The notes under the pieces are model-generated. The model was not told the origin of the DNA, did not search any database, and saw only the letters and a program-made list of their open reading frames with translations. DNA of 64,000 bases from contig OY763323.1 in NCBI GenBank assembly GCA_963667375.1, forward strand, positions 3,534,001-3,598,000, in the 5' to 3' direction. Below, piece after piece: positions 16,505 through 26,839 of the stretch (position 1 is its first letter; each line of letters starts with the position of its first letter). Source of the stretch: G963556115 sp963667375. GTDB taxonomy: Bacteria; Planctomycetota; SZUA-567. The position numbers and the translations under genes are program-made.

Positions 16505-19500
16505 TTACTGCAATTCGAGATCTGAAGTCAGATCCTCTTCCGGCTCGAGCATATCATCCTCAGCGGAAACAAGATCATCACGGACTCTGACACTGGCATC
16601 ACGCAGACGCTTGATACCGGTACCTGCCGGAATCAGACGTCCTATCGATACATTTTCCTTCAGACCGCGGAGTGGATCTATTCTACCGGCAATAGCCGCA
16701 TCGGTCAGAACCTTGGTAGTTTCCTGGAAACTAGCCGCAGCAATAACCGAATCAGAAGAGAGACTGGCTCGGGCAACACCCTGAAGTACCGGCTCATAAG
16801 AAGCAGGCTGACCGCCACCGGCACTGATACGGGCATTTTCATGCTTCAGACTTACCTTGCTCACAGTATCGGTAATCAGGAAATTGGTATCACCAGGATC
16901 GACAATCTGAACCTTATTGAGCATCTGGCTAACCAGAATTTCAATATGCTTATCATCGATTCGTACGCTCTGAGCCCGGTATACCTGCTGAACTTCATTG
17001 AGCAGATATTCCTGAAGCGCGAGTTCACCCTTGACGCGCAGGATATCATGCGGTACCAGCGGACCATCAACCAGCGGCTCACCGGCACGTACATGGTCAC
17101 CGTTATGAACACGGATATGCTTACCCTGAGGCACAAGATGCTCAATTTCATTACCATTCTCATCCTTGACCATAACGATACGCTTACCACGACGACGGTC
17201 ACCGATATCAATCTTACCGGCAATTTCAGCGATAATGGCCGGATCCTTAGGTTTACGGGCTTCAAACAGCTCGGTAACTCGCGGCAGACCACCGGTAATA
17301 TCCTGAGTACCACCACTCGCTTCACGTGGAGTACGGGCAAGGGTAGAACCCTGCTCGATCACATCCCCTTCCTGAACCATTAAGTGGGCTTTTTCAGGCA
17401 TAGAATAACAGACAATAGTATTACCATCATTATCCACAATAGATATCTGCGGATGCAGATCACCCTTATGTTCGATAATAATCTTTCTGGAAGAACCGGT
17501 AGCATCGATCTCTTCACGCATAGTCTTACCATCAACAATATCCTCAAAGCGGACGATACCGCCTTTTTCGGTAAGGATAGGATAGTTGAACGGATCCCAT
17601 TCAGCAATCGGATCACGCGCCTTGATCTTCTGTCCGTCTTCAACCTTCAGTACAGAACCACCAGGTACATCCAATGGCTCGCCGAGTTCCCGGCCGGCAT
17701 CATCACAGATAACCACCGCACCGTTTCGGTTTACAACCAGATTTTCAAGCACACCGGTCTTGGCGTTTGGCTTATCCACAATACGCAGATTCAAGTACTT
17801 GATAGTACCGGCCATATCCGCACGAAGCTCGTTATCCATACGGCTTGTCGCCGCCACACCACCGATATGGAAGGTACGCATTGTAAGCTGAGTACCAGGC
17901 TCACCGATTGACTGTGCGGCAATAACACCCACGGCCAGACCCTGTTCGACCAGCTTACCGGTAGACAGATCCATACCGTAACACTTGGCGCAGATACCAA
18001 AGTCAAGCTCACAGGTAAGCGGACTTCTGACTCTGACCTTACCCAGATCCAGATCCTCAATAGCCTTGGAAATACTTCTGGTAATAAGATCACCGCTGTT
18101 GACCACCACCTCACCGGTAACCGGATTCTTGATAGTCTCGGCAGCGACACGGCCAAAGATATTGTCGGCCATGGTAACCTCGACATGCTCACCGGAGATC
18201 ACCGCACCCTTTGGCAGACCGTTGGTAGTACCACAGTCATGAGCAGAAATAGTGCAGTCCTGCGCCACTTCAACCAGCTTACGGGTAAGGTAACCGGAGT
18301 CAGCTGTCTTAAGAGCAGTATCAGCCAGACCCTTACGTGCACCGTGAGTGGATGAGAAATATTCCAGACCACGCAGACCTTCACGGAAATTCGCCTTGAT
18401 CGGAGTTTCAATAATTTCACCGTTTGGCTTGGTCATCATACCACGCAGACCTGCAAGCTGACGGATCTGAGTCTGAGAACCTCGAGCCTTGGAGTCAAAC
18501 ATCGCCCAGACCGGATTCAGATATGGTTTTCCATAACGTTCCTGATTGCTCTGAAGTTCCTTGAGCAGCTCGGTAGTGATATTCTCGGTCACATGAGTCC
18601 AGATATCAACGATTTTATTATAACGTTCGCCATTGGTGATATCACCCATCATATGCGCTTCATCAATAGCAGCAACTTCAGCCTCAGCCTTCTTGATAAT
18701 TCCAGCCTTGGCCTTAGGGGTAGTCAAATCGGCAGCCGAGAAGGATACACCACTAACGGTTGCGTAGTGGAAACCGGTCTCCTTCATGCTGTCGAGCAGT
18801 TTCACGGTCTGCTCACGTCCCAGAGCCAGGTGGCAGTCACTTACCACTTTATTCAGACTCTTCTTATTCATAGTCTTATTATAGAACTTCATACCCTTTG
18901 GCAGCATATCAAAGAACAGAATACGACCGACAGTGGTTGTCAGCAGTCCATGTTCATCGATATAACCATCATCAGCTTCACTCTCGACCTCAGGCATATT
19001 CTTTGGAGGACGAACCTTGATCTTGGCACCGATAGCGATATGCTTTTCATCATAGGCGAAAATCGCTTCAGTGAAATCACGGAAGACCTTACCTTCACCA
19101 TTGGCTCCTTCGCGGGGAAGGGTCAGATAGTAACATCCGAGCACGATATCAAGGTCGGCGGTAATGATAGGGTTACCATGCGCCGGCGAGAAGATATTCG
19201 CAGTTGAAAGCATCAGCATAGACGCTTCGGTAGTAGCCTCGACTGTAAGCGGCAGGTGTACCGCCATCTGGTCACCATCAAAGTCAGCATTGAAACCGGC
19301 ACACACCAGAGGATGAATACGCAGAGCGTCTCCCTCAACCAGTACCGGATAAAACGCCTGAATACCCATACGGTGCAGAGTAGGAGCACGGTTGAGCATT
19401 ACCGGATGACCTTCAATAACCTGTTCCAGAACGTCCCAGATCTCTTCATCCTTACGCTCAAGCATGGTCTTGGCACTCTTAATAGTATCTGCAAGCCCCT

Positions 19501-20650
19501 TCTCCTTGAGCTGACGAATAATGAACGGCTGGAAGAGCTCAAGCGCGATCTTCTTCGGCAGACCCACCTGGTTCAGACGAAGCTCAGGACCAACGATAAT
19601 TACCGAACGGGCAGAGTAGTCAACACGCTTACCGAGCAGGTTTGCACGGAAACGTCCCTGTTTACCCTTGATCATATCGGTAAGACTCTTCAGCGGTCTG
19701 TTGCCGACACCCTGAACCGGACGCTTACAGCGGCTGTTATCAAAGAGTGCGTCCACCGCCTGCTGCAGCATACGCTTCTCATTACGGACAATAACATTAG
19801 GCGCGTTCAGGTCCAGAAGCTTGCTCAGACGGTTATTTCTATAAATAACACGACGATAGAGATCATTCAGGTCACTGGTCGCAAAGTTTCCTGATTCCAG
19901 AGGAACCAGCGGACGCAGATCCGGCGGAATAACCGGTACAACATCCATGCTCATCCACATTGGATCATTTCCGCTCTTGATCAGCGACTGGGTTATACGC
20001 AGACGCTTGACCAGGTTTTCACGTTTCAGCTTCTGCTTGCAGACAGCAAGTTCAGCCTTGAGTTCCTCTTCAAGTACCGGAAGATCAATCTTCTTCAGCA
20101 GTTCACGGACAGATTCCGCTCCCATCAGCGCCTTGAAGTTGTCACCGTACTTTTCAACCGCTTCCCGGTACTGCTCTTCACTGAAGAGTTCACCCACCTT
20201 CAGCGGAGTGTCACCCGGCTCGGTCACAATATAACGCTGGAAATATATCACCTGCTGCAAAGCGGTAGATTTGATATCCAGCAGCATACCCAGTCTTGAA
20301 GGCATAGCCCGGAAGAACCAGATATGAATAACCGGCACTGAAAGATTAATGTGCCCCATACGGTTACGACGCACTGATGAGTGGGTTACTTTTACACCGC
20401 AGCGGTCACAGATGATATCACGATACTTGATACCCTTGAATTTACCGCAGGAACACTCCCAGTCTCTTTCCGGACCGAAGATACGTTCGCAGAACAGACC
20501 GTCCTTCTCAGGCCGGTAGGTTCGATAATTGATGGTCTCAGGAGTTCGCACCTCACCATAGGACCAGCTTCTGATATCGTTAGGACTGGCAAGTCCCACA
20601 GAAATTCTGTTGTAATCATTGATTCTGGTATAATTTTGTTCGCCTGGCAT
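16505..20650 (-). CDS. rpoC: RNA polymerase beta' subunit
   Basis: 1381 residues, close to the 1407 of E. coli. The N-terminal zinc ribbon is present (CSCGKFKGIKYRDIICDRCG), as are the NADFDGDQMAVHLPL catalytic loop binding the two magnesium ions, the bridge/trigger region (GLADTALKTADSGYLTRKLV) and the second zinc site (CELDFGICAKCYG). Start ATG 20650 has AGGAAA 6 bases upstream. It follows rpoB by 114 bp and precedes rpsL. It forms the active-site cleft of RNA polymerase with beta. Confidence 0.98.
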   Translation of the reverse strand: MPGEQNYTRINDYNRISVGLASPNDIRSWSYGEVRTPETINYRTYRPEKDGLFCERIFGPERDWECSCGKFKGIKYRDIICDRCGVKVTHSSVRRNRMGHINLSVPVIHIWFFRAMPSRLGMLLDIKSTALQQVIYFQRYIVTEPGDTPLKVGELFSEEQYREAVEKYGDNFKALMGAESVRELLKKIDLPVLEEELKAELAVCKQKLKRENLVKRLRITQSLIKSGNDPMWMSMDVVPVIPPDLRPLVPLESGNFATSDLNDLYRRVIYRNNRLSKLLDLNAPNVIVRNEKRMLQQAVDALFDNSRCKRPVQGVGNRPLKSLTDMIKGKQGRFRANLLGKRVDYSARSVIIVGPELRLNQVGLPKKIALELFQPFIIRQLKEKGLADTIKSAKTMLERKDEEIWDVLEQVIEGHPVMLNRAPTLHRMGIQAFYPVLVEGDALRIHPLVCAGFNADFDGDQMAVHLPLTVEATTEASMLMLSTANIFSPAHGNPIITADLDIVLGCYYLTLPREGANGEGKVFRDFTEAIFAYDEKHIAIGAKIKVRPPKNMPEVESEADDGYIDEHGLLTTTVGRILFFDMLPKGMKFYNKTMNKKSLNKVVSDCHLALGREQTVKLLDSMKETGFHYATVSGVSFSAADLTTPKAKAGIIKKAEAEVAAIDEAHMMGDITNGERYNKIVDIWTHVTENITTELLKELQSNQERYGKPYLNPVWAMFDSKARGSQTQIRQLAGLRGMMTKPNGEIIETPIKANFREGLRGLEYFSSTHGARKGLADTALKTADSGYLTRKLVEVAQDCTISAHDCGTTNGLPKGAVISGEHVEVTMADNIFGRVAAETIKNPVTGEVVVNSGDLITRSISKAIEDLDLGKVRVRSPLTCELDFGICAKCYGMDLSTGKLVEQGLAVGVIAAQSIGEPGTQLTMRTFHIGGVAATSRMDNELRADMAGTIKYLNLRIVDKPNAKTGVLENLVVNRNGAVVICDDAGRELGEPLDVPGGSVLKVEDGQKIKARDPIAEWDPFNYPILTEKGGIVRFEDIVDGKTMREEIDATGSSRKIIIEHKGDLHPQISIVDNDGNTIVCYSMPEKAHLMVQEGDVIEQGSTLARTPREASGGTQDITGGLPRVTELFEARKPKDPAIIAEIAGKIDIGDRRRGKRIVMVKDENGNEIEHLVPQGKHIRVHNGDHVRAGEPLVDGPLVPHDILRVKGELALQEYLLNEVQQVYRAQSVRIDDKHIEILVSQMLNKVQIVDPGDTNFLITDTVSKVSLKHENARISAGGGQPASYEPVLQGVARASLSSDSVIAAASFQETTKVLTDAAIAGRIDPLRGLKENVSIGRLIPAGTGIKRLRDASVRVRDDLVSAEDDMLEPEEDLTSDLELQ

Positions 20651-20764
20651 TTTATTTTCCTCATTTTGCCTGCTCCGGGCTTATTGGTATTAAGCAACCG
20701 GAGCCGCATTCATTAAAAGGTTGTCTGAAAAAGTCTATTCACCAATATTCCTGCAACACAGGGA

Positions 20765-23700
20765 TCAGTCAAGTTCATCAGCCTTCTCAAGGCGGATATT
20801 AAGACCGATACCCCTGATCTCGTTACAGAGAACATCGAATGAAACAGGCATTCCCGGCTCAACACTAGTCTCACCTTTGACCATTGCCTCATATATCTTG
20901 GTACGTCCATCGACATCATCAGATTTAACTGTCAGCAGTTCCTGAAGTACACTGGCCGCACCGTAAGCTTCAAGCGCCCATACCTCCATTTCACCGAATC
21001 GCTGACCACCGTTTCTAGCCTTACCACCGAGTGGCTGCTGAGTAATCAGACTGTAAGGACCGGTAGCACGGGCATGGATCTTCTCGGCAACCAGGTGGTG
21101 AAGTTTTAGCATGTACATGTAGCCGACGGTTACTGTCTCATCAAAGGTATCACCGGTTTTACCGTCATACAATCTGGCCTTACCATCATCAGGAAGACCT
21201 GCTTCCTTGAGTGCTTCGACAACTTCAGCTTCGGAGGCTCCGTCAAAGACCGGAGTTATAGCTCTGAACCCTAGTTCATGCGCAGCCCAGCCAAGGTGAA
21301 TCTCCAGAATCTGCCCCACATTCATTCGTGAAGGCACACCCAGAGGATTGAGCATCATCTCCATCGGAGTTCCATCCTCAAGATAAGGCATATCCTCTTC
21401 AGGCAGAATTCGCGCAACCACACCCTTGTTACCATGACGTCCAGCCATCTTATCACCTACAGAGAGCTTACGCTTGATAGCGACATAGACCTTTACCAGT
21501 TCCAGCACTCCAGGCTTGAGCTCATCACCACGCTTGAGTCTGCCGATCTCCACTTCCATTCTGGACTCGAGGAAATCAATTCTGCGGTCATGCTCCAGGC
21601 AGATGGCAATCGCCTCATCTTTAAACTCGGCAGGAAGATCAAGATCGACTACAGATGAATGCTCCTGCAGCTCAACCAGTCTTTCATAATCGCCGGTACG
21701 TGACGGACGCAGAACCTTGCCGGTACGCTTATTGACCGGATAATCTCCGAGCAGATCATTCAGACGTTTGAATTTGAGCTTGATCTCTTCAGCGACCTTG
21801 GCTGAAGTCTCACTCTTGATCTGAGAGACCTGAAGCTTCAGCGCCTTCTTCTCCTCGTCGGTTGTAGGCTTGCGGCGTGAGAACCGGTTTACTCTGATGA
21901 CATAGCCATCGGTTCCGGGTGGAACAGTGAGTGAATCATTCTTAACATCCTCACCGGCTCTGCCGAAGATGGCTCTGAGCAACTTCTCTTCAGAAGAGAA
22001 TTCACTCTTGGCCTTCGGAGCAATCTTACCAACAAGAATATCACCAGGTTTTACCTTGGTACCGATAGCGACCAGACCGGTAGCATCGAGATTGGCCAGA
22101 GCCGCTTCAGACACACCAGGGATATCCCGGGTTATCTCTTCACTTCCGACTTTGGTCTCACGAATTTCAACGCTGAATTCCTCAATATGTACGGAGGTAA
22201 AGGTATCCTTGATAATCAGTCTCTCACTGACAATAATCGCATCCTCGAAGTTACAGCCTTCATAACTGAGGAACGCAATACGTACATTCTTACCCAGAGC
22301 CAGCACACCGCCATTGGTTGCAGCGCCCTCGGATAGCGGATCTCCGATATTAACTTCCTGTCCTACCTTTACCATCGGCTTCTGGTTGAGGGTAGTACCG
22401 TCATTGAGACCCTTATATTTATGGAGCAAATAAGTTCTTTCACCTTCAGGAAGCTCTGTAGAAGAGACTCTGATCTGGAGCGAATCCGCATAGGTAACGA
22501 CACCGGCCTCTTTGGCCCGCACCACCATACCGGAGTTGCGGCAGACATCGGCTTCCATACCGGTAGCAACCAGCGGCTTATCCGGAATGACCAGCGGCAC
22601 TGCCTGACGCTGCATGTTTGAACCCATAAGCGCACGGTTCGCGTCATCATGCTCAAGGAACGGGATCAGACTTGAAGAAACACCTACAAGCTGATTTGGA
22701 GCGACATCGATAAGTGTCAGCTGCTCGCGGTTACACATCACAAAATCTTCCGCGTAACGGCAGATACATCTTTCAGTAAGAATATTACCGACAGCATCTA
22801 CTTTGATATCTGCCTGTCCAATCCAGTGATCCTTTTCCTGGTCAGCACGCAGATATACCAGTTCGCTGGTTACCTTGCAGTCCTTCACCACATAATATGG
22901 CGTAATCAGATACCCCATATCATTGATTGATGAAAAGTTCGCCAGCGAGACAATAAGACCAATATTGGTACCTTCAGGTGTCTCAACCGGACAGACTCTG
23001 CCGTAATGCGAAGTATGTACGTCTCGGACTTCAAAGCCCGCACGTTTACGGTTAAGACCGCCAGGACCGAGCGCAGACAGACGTCTCTCATGTACCAGCT
23101 GCGAGAGCGGGTTGGACTGGTCAACAACCTGAGAAAGTTCACCCCGGGCAAAGAAGTAGTCGATAGCACTTGAAACCGTGGTTGCATTTATAAGCTGATG
23201 CGGCTGAACCTCATCAATATCCTTGATAACCATCTGCTCACGGACACCACGACGAAGCTTATTGAGTGAGGTCCGCAGTTCATTTACAACCAGATCTTTG
23301 ATGGTACGTACGCGCCTGTTCTCCAGGTGGTCAATATCATCAATAATACCTTCACCGGCACGCAGTTTGACAATATATGAACAGATATTGGCAAAATCAC
23401 TGACAGTAAGTATCTCATTACCTTCTTCATCCATACCGAATTTACGATTAAGACGAAAACGTCCGATCTCACCAAAACTGTAGCGCTTTGGATCAAAGAA
23501 ACGCTCAGAGAATAACTCCCAGGCCTTGGTAAGGTTTGCAGGAGTTCCCGGACGGAGTTTCTGATAGAGCTTGATCAGTGCCTGCTCATGCGAGTGGCTG
23601 TCATCACTTATCAGAGTATTTAGAATCAGCGGATCATGCAGATCGGCAGCACGGATAACATCAATAACAATCGGTTCCGGTGCAACGGTAGTTCCGGTTT

Positions 23701-24559
23701 TGTTCTCCTTCTCCTGACGCATATTCTCATAATGAGTCATGATCTGGTCACACACCGCCTCAGAGAGTCTGGCGCCGGTACGGACAACAGGCTCATTGGT
23801 AGCTTCGTCCATTATCGGAGTTACCAGCACCGCACCGTCAAGATCTACTGCACTCTTAGGAGTAAGTTCCACCTCTTCCCAGGCATAGAAAGCCTTGAGA
23901 ATGTCGGCGTCGGTATCAAGGTATACCTCTTTCTGTATCACACCGTCATCATCAACATACTCACTGCAGGCAAGAGCTCTGAGGAACATGGTCGCAGGAA
24001 TTTTACCGGAGCGGTCGATACGAACTGCAAGCTCATCCTTGCTGGTAACCTCTACCTGAATCCAGCTTCCGCGTTCAGGAATAATACGGCAGGCATGGAG
24101 TTCCTTACCGGAGGTATGCTTGCTGACAGAAAAATCAACACCCGGAGAACGCTGGATCTGAGTCACGATTACACGCTCGGCACCGTTGATGATAAATTCA
24201 CCGCCACCGATCATCAGCGGGATCTCTCCCATATATACCCACTCGTCAATCGGCTCGGTACGGTTCAGACGTACTCTGATCTTCAGCGGTGAGCCATAGG
24301 TCTGCTTGAGCTGCCGGCATTCCTCAGGGGTGTAACGTGGAGGATTGAGCTGATACTCAAGATACTCCAGACTGATTGTTCCATCATAACTTTCAATTGG
24401 AAAAACTTCACGAAATGCAGACTCAAGTCCATCATCAATTCTCTCAGACGGAGGCACATCAGCCTGGAGAAAATCAGCATAAAACTTGCGTTGTGTTTCC
24501 ATCAGGTCAGGCAGTTCAAGTACCTGAAATGCCTTTCCATAATAGCGGGTATTATCCAT
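20765..24559 (-). CDS. rpoB: RNA polymerase beta subunit
   Basis: 1264 residues. The rifampicin region reads GELSQVVDQSNPLSQLVHERR, then LSALGPGGLNRKRAGFEVRDVHTSHYGRVCPVETPEG; the Phe-Met variation at the first positions (GELSQVVDQSNP) is usual in bacteria. KMAGRHGNKGVVARILPEEDMPYL and GGKARNGGQRFGEMEVWALE near the end are standard. Start ATG 24559 has GAGGA nearby. Its upstream spacer of 522 bp from rplL is long and structured (see the hairpins at 24829 and 25037). Confidence 0.98.
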   Translation of the reverse strand: MDNTRYYGKAFQVLELPDLMETQRKFYADFLQADVPPSERIDDGLESAFREVFPIESYDGTISLEYLEYQLNPPRYTPEECRQLKQTYGSPLKIRVRLNRTEPIDEWVYMGEIPLMIGGGEFIINGAERVIVTQIQRSPGVDFSVSKHTSGKELHACRIIPERGSWIQVEVTSKDELAVRIDRSGKIPATMFLRALACSEYVDDDGVIQKEVYLDTDADILKAFYAWEEVELTPKSAVDLDGAVLVTPIMDEATNEPVVRTGARLSEAVCDQIMTHYENMRQEKENKTGTTVAPEPIVIDVIRAADLHDPLILNTLISDDSHSHEQALIKLYQKLRPGTPANLTKAWELFSERFFDPKRYSFGEIGRFRLNRKFGMDEEGNEILTVSDFANICSYIVKLRAGEGIIDDIDHLENRRVRTIKDLVVNELRTSLNKLRRGVREQMVIKDIDEVQPHQLINATTVSSAIDYFFARGELSQVVDQSNPLSQLVHERRLSALGPGGLNRKRAGFEVRDVHTSHYGRVCPVETPEGTNIGLIVSLANFSSINDMGYLITPYYVVKDCKVTSELVYLRADQEKDHWIGQADIKVDAVGNILTERCICRYAEDFVMCNREQLTLIDVAPNQLVGVSSSLIPFLEHDDANRALMGSNMQRQAVPLVIPDKPLVATGMEADVCRNSGMVVRAKEAGVVTYADSLQIRVSSTELPEGERTYLLHKYKGLNDGTTLNQKPMVKVGQEVNIGDPLSEGAATNGGVLALGKNVRIAFLSYEGCNFEDAIIVSERLIIKDTFTSVHIEEFSVEIRETKVGSEEITRDIPGVSEAALANLDATGLVAIGTKVKPGDILVGKIAPKAKSEFSSEEKLLRAIFGRAGEDVKNDSLTVPPGTDGYVIRVNRFSRRKPTTDEEKKALKLQVSQIKSETSAKVAEEIKLKFKRLNDLLGDYPVNKRTGKVLRPSRTGDYERLVELQEHSSVVDLDLPAEFKDEAIAICLEHDRRIDFLESRMEVEIGRLKRGDELKPGVLELVKVYVAIKRKLSVGDKMAGRHGNKGVVARILPEEDMPYLEDGTPMEMMLNPLGVPSRMNVGQILEIHLGWAAHELGFRAITPVFDGASEAEVVEALKEAGLPDDGKARLYDGKTGDTFDETVTVGYMYMLKLHHLVAEKIHARATGPYSLITQQPLGGKARNGGQRFGEMEVWALEAYGAASVLQELLTVKSDDVDGRTKIYEAMVKGETSVEPGMPVSFDVLCNEIRGIGLNIRLEKADELD

Positions 24560-24828
24560 TCCTTCAAGTCCTCAACTTACAGCAGTCTATAATATAGACC
24601 TAGTTTATACTTAAAATACAACAAAAACACCAAGTTTCACAGCGAAAAACCTTCTGTTCGTCTCCGGTCAGAAGCAATGCAGCCGGACACAACTAATCAA
24701 TTTTAAACCATGAAGCTTCCAATATTTACTTTAATCTCACCTACCGGTGAAATTTCAAGTTATTATCCTGCTTTATGCAAAAAAAGTTTTGAAAAATTTT
24801 ATTTTTCCCAAACCGATAAATGCATAAA

Positions 24829-24867
24829 AACCTTGTTAAGTTTGACTTAAATCAAACTCACAAGGTT
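24829..24867 (-). terminator. Attenuator-like hairpin between rplL and rpoB
   Basis: AACCTTGT pairs perfectly with ACAAGGTT (8 bp) and, inside a small bulge, AGTTTGA pairs with TCAAACT (7 bp) around a CTTAAA loop. In the minus-strand RNA the stem ends in GGUU followed by UUU, so it resembles a weak intrinsic terminator 270 bp upstream of rpoB. Partial termination between rplL and rpoB is known in E. coli; the same function here is inference. Confidence 0.55.
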
Positions 24868-25036
24868 GAAAACTGCAATACACAGCCAGTATAAAAAAAG
24901 CTTTAAAACCTTCCGCCAACCCCAGGGTTCGTATGCTACCCTCGCAAATCAGTTTCGGCTCCGCTTCTTTGTTTGTCTTGCTTCTAGATAACGCTCATAC
25001 CTGAAATACCCGCCCCACCTTTGATTTCAGCCATAA

Positions 25037-25063
25037 GCGCTATCTAGAAATCTAGATAAGCGC
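25037..25063 (-). repeat. Inverted repeat just after rplL
   Basis: GCGCTATCTAGA and TCTAGATAAGCGC form an inverted repeat separated by AA (one bulged A), starting 19 bp after the rplL stop. A related copy, TCTAGATAACGCTCAT, lies at 24983-24998. The transcript could fold it as a long hairpin; no U-run follows, so processing or RNA protection is likelier than termination. Confidence 0.5.
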
Positions 25064-25081
25064 ATAAATTTTAAGCTGCAA

Positions 25082-25492
25082 CTATTTGATTGTAACAGTT
25101 GCGCCAGCTTCTTCAAGAGCAGCCTTGATCTTGTCTGCTTCTTCCTTCTCAATGTTTTCCTTAACAGGAGCAGGAGCACCATCAACAAGTGCCTTAGCTT
25201 CCTTAAGACCAAGACCGGTGATTTCACGAACAGCCTTGATAACATTGATCTTTGAACCACCAGCAGAAGTCAGTTCAACAGTAACAGTTGAAGGACCGGT
25301 GTCTTCATCAGCACCAGCACCGCCTGCAGCAGGACCAGCCATAACAATAGCACCACCAGCAGCAGCTTCGATACCATATACATCCTTAAGGTAATCAGAA
25401 AGTTCCTTCGCCTGTAGAAGTGACAGAGCAACGATCTTGTCGCCAAGTTCTTTGATCTCTGCGCTGAATTCTTTAGTAGCTTCTTCGCTCAT
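25082..25492 (-). CDS. rplL: 50S ribosomal protein L7/L12
   Basis: 136 residues. The N-terminal dimerisation domain, an Ala/Gly-rich hinge (residues about 45-62, AAAGGAIVMAGPAAGGAGA) and the C-terminal factor-binding domain (KINVIKAVREITGLGLKEAKALVDGAP) are clear. It forms the mobile stalk that recruits translation factors. It lies 104 bp after rplJ. It is slightly longer than the E. coli protein (121) because of the hinge and an acidic insert after it. Confidence 0.97.
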   Translation of the reverse strand: MSEEATKEFSAEIKELGDKIVALSLLQAKELSDYLKDVYGIEAAAGGAIVMAGPAAGGAGADEDTGPSTVTVELTSAGGSKINVIKAVREITGLGLKEAKALVDGAPAPVKENIEKEEADKIKAALEEAGATVTIK

Positions 25493-25596
25493 TTTAAATC
25501 TCCGTATACGTAATCTGCGGGGATAACCCCTTGTAACATTTAAAAATTAATAACAATCGGATAATCAGTTCCAGCCCGACCCGGGCGGCAATAAAA

Positions 25597-26118
25597 TTAA
25601 GCTGATTTTTCCAGTTCTTCGATACGAGCCTTGATCTGACCGGCGATAGTGCCTGCAGGTCCGTTGATCGCTCCGGCAAGCTTGGTAGCAGGTGATAGTG
25701 CCTGTCCAACAATCTGTGCCTTGAGTTCTTCCTTGGTTGGGCTCTGTGATAGACTTACAACACCATTCTCATCAAGAATAGTAGCCTCAACAAGCGCACC
25801 GTGAATCTTCAGGTTTTTATTGGCTTTTGCCTTGTCACAAAGAAGACGAGCGATCGCAACCGGATCCTCGCCAAAGGCGAATGCTGTCTGTCCACTGCAG
25901 ATATCACTTACTCCAGGAAGTCCTAACTCCTTGAAAGCAATATTAACAACACGATTTTTAACGAAGACGAATTCTACCCCGGCTTCAGCAAGTTCATCAC
26001 GCATCTTTCCCTGATCGGTCATGTTTACACCTTCATAACCAACAGAAATAACGTTCTGAACACCCTCAAATCTTGTTTTATATTCTTTAAGAAGTAATTG
26101 ATTAACTAAATTTGGCAT
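25597..26118 (-). CDS. rplJ: 50S ribosomal protein L10
   Basis: 173 residues. It shows VEFVFVKNRVVNIAFKEL and the FGEDPVAIARLLCDKAKANKNLKIHGALVE segment of L10, then the C-terminal helix (GTIAGQIKARIEELEKSA) that carries L12 dimers. It follows rplA by 14 bp. L10 with L12 classically represses this operon by binding its leader; I did not identify that site. Confidence 0.95.
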   Translation of the reverse strand: MPNLVNQLLLKEYKTRFEGVQNVISVGYEGVNMTDQGKMRDELAEAGVEFVFVKNRVVNIAFKELGLPGVSDICSGQTAFAFGEDPVAIARLLCDKAKANKNLKIHGALVEATILDENGVVSLSQSPTKEELKAQIVGQALSPATKLAGAINGPAGTIAGQIKARIEELEKSA

Positions 26119-26132
26119 AACCTTTTACTCCC

Positions 26133-26816
26133 TTATAATGCGATTTTAACACCTGGACCCATTGTTGATGACAGTGTGACATTGGTAACAAAATCACCCT
26201 TTACAACTGCAGGTCTTAGTGAAACAATATGTTTAATCGCAGCATTAACGTTTTCAGCAAGCTTTGCCTCATCAAAGCTGGCCTTACCGACGATGAGATG
26301 GACATTGCCTTCCTTATCGTTACGGAATTCAATCTTGCCGGATGAGAAATCAGCTACAGCCTGCGCTACCTTATCAGTAACAGTTCCGCTCTTAGGGCTT
26401 GGCATCATACCTTTAGGTCCGAGTACCTTACCCAGCTTACCTACAAAACGCATCATTGCAGGATGGCAGATAGCGAGATCAAAATCAAGCCAGCCTTTTT
26501 CGATCTTGGCAACAAGATCCTGACCACCGACTTCAATCGCACCGTTAGCAGTAGCTGCTTCAGCTTCTTCACCTTCGCAAAAAGCGATAACACGTACAGA
26601 CTTACCAGTACCATTTGGCAGTGAAAAACTGCCACGTACCAGCTGATCAGCCTGTTTTGTGTCGATATTGAGCTTTAAAGCAAGATCTACAGTCTCGTCA
26701 AACTTGGCGGAGGCAGCTTTTTTTACCACCTTCACGGCTTCGTCTACAGAATGCAGCTCCAGCCTATCCAAGCCGTCTGAGGCTTTTTCGAATCTTTTAC
26801 TTATTTTTCTTGTCAT
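26133..26816 (-). CDS. rplA: 50S ribosomal protein L1
   Basis: 227 residues, normal length. Conserved motifs: FDETVDLALKLNIDTKQADQ, VRGSFSLPNGTGKSVRVIAF, GKVLGPKGMMPSPKSGTVT and GNVHLIVGKASFDEAKLAEN. L1 builds the stalk by the E site and can act as translational repressor of rplK-rplA. It is 23 bp downstream of rplK. Confidence 0.97.
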   Translation of the reverse strand: MTRKISKRFEKASDGLDRLELHSVDEAVKVVKKAASAKFDETVDLALKLNIDTKQADQLVRGSFSLPNGTGKSVRVIAFCEGEEAEAATANGAIEVGGQDLVAKIEKGWLDFDLAICHPAMMRFVGKLGKVLGPKGMMPSPKSGTVTDKVAQAVADFSSGKIEFRNDKEGNVHLIVGKASFDEAKLAENVNAAIKHIVSLRPAVVKGDFVTNVTLSSTMGPGVKIAL

Positions 26817-26839
26817 TTGACATGCTCCCAGACTTTTAA

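Noticed and set aside
16505..24559. Many long open frames opposite or out of frame with rpoB and rpoC
   Set aside because: They are shadows of highly conserved genes, with no ribosome binding sites or family motifs.
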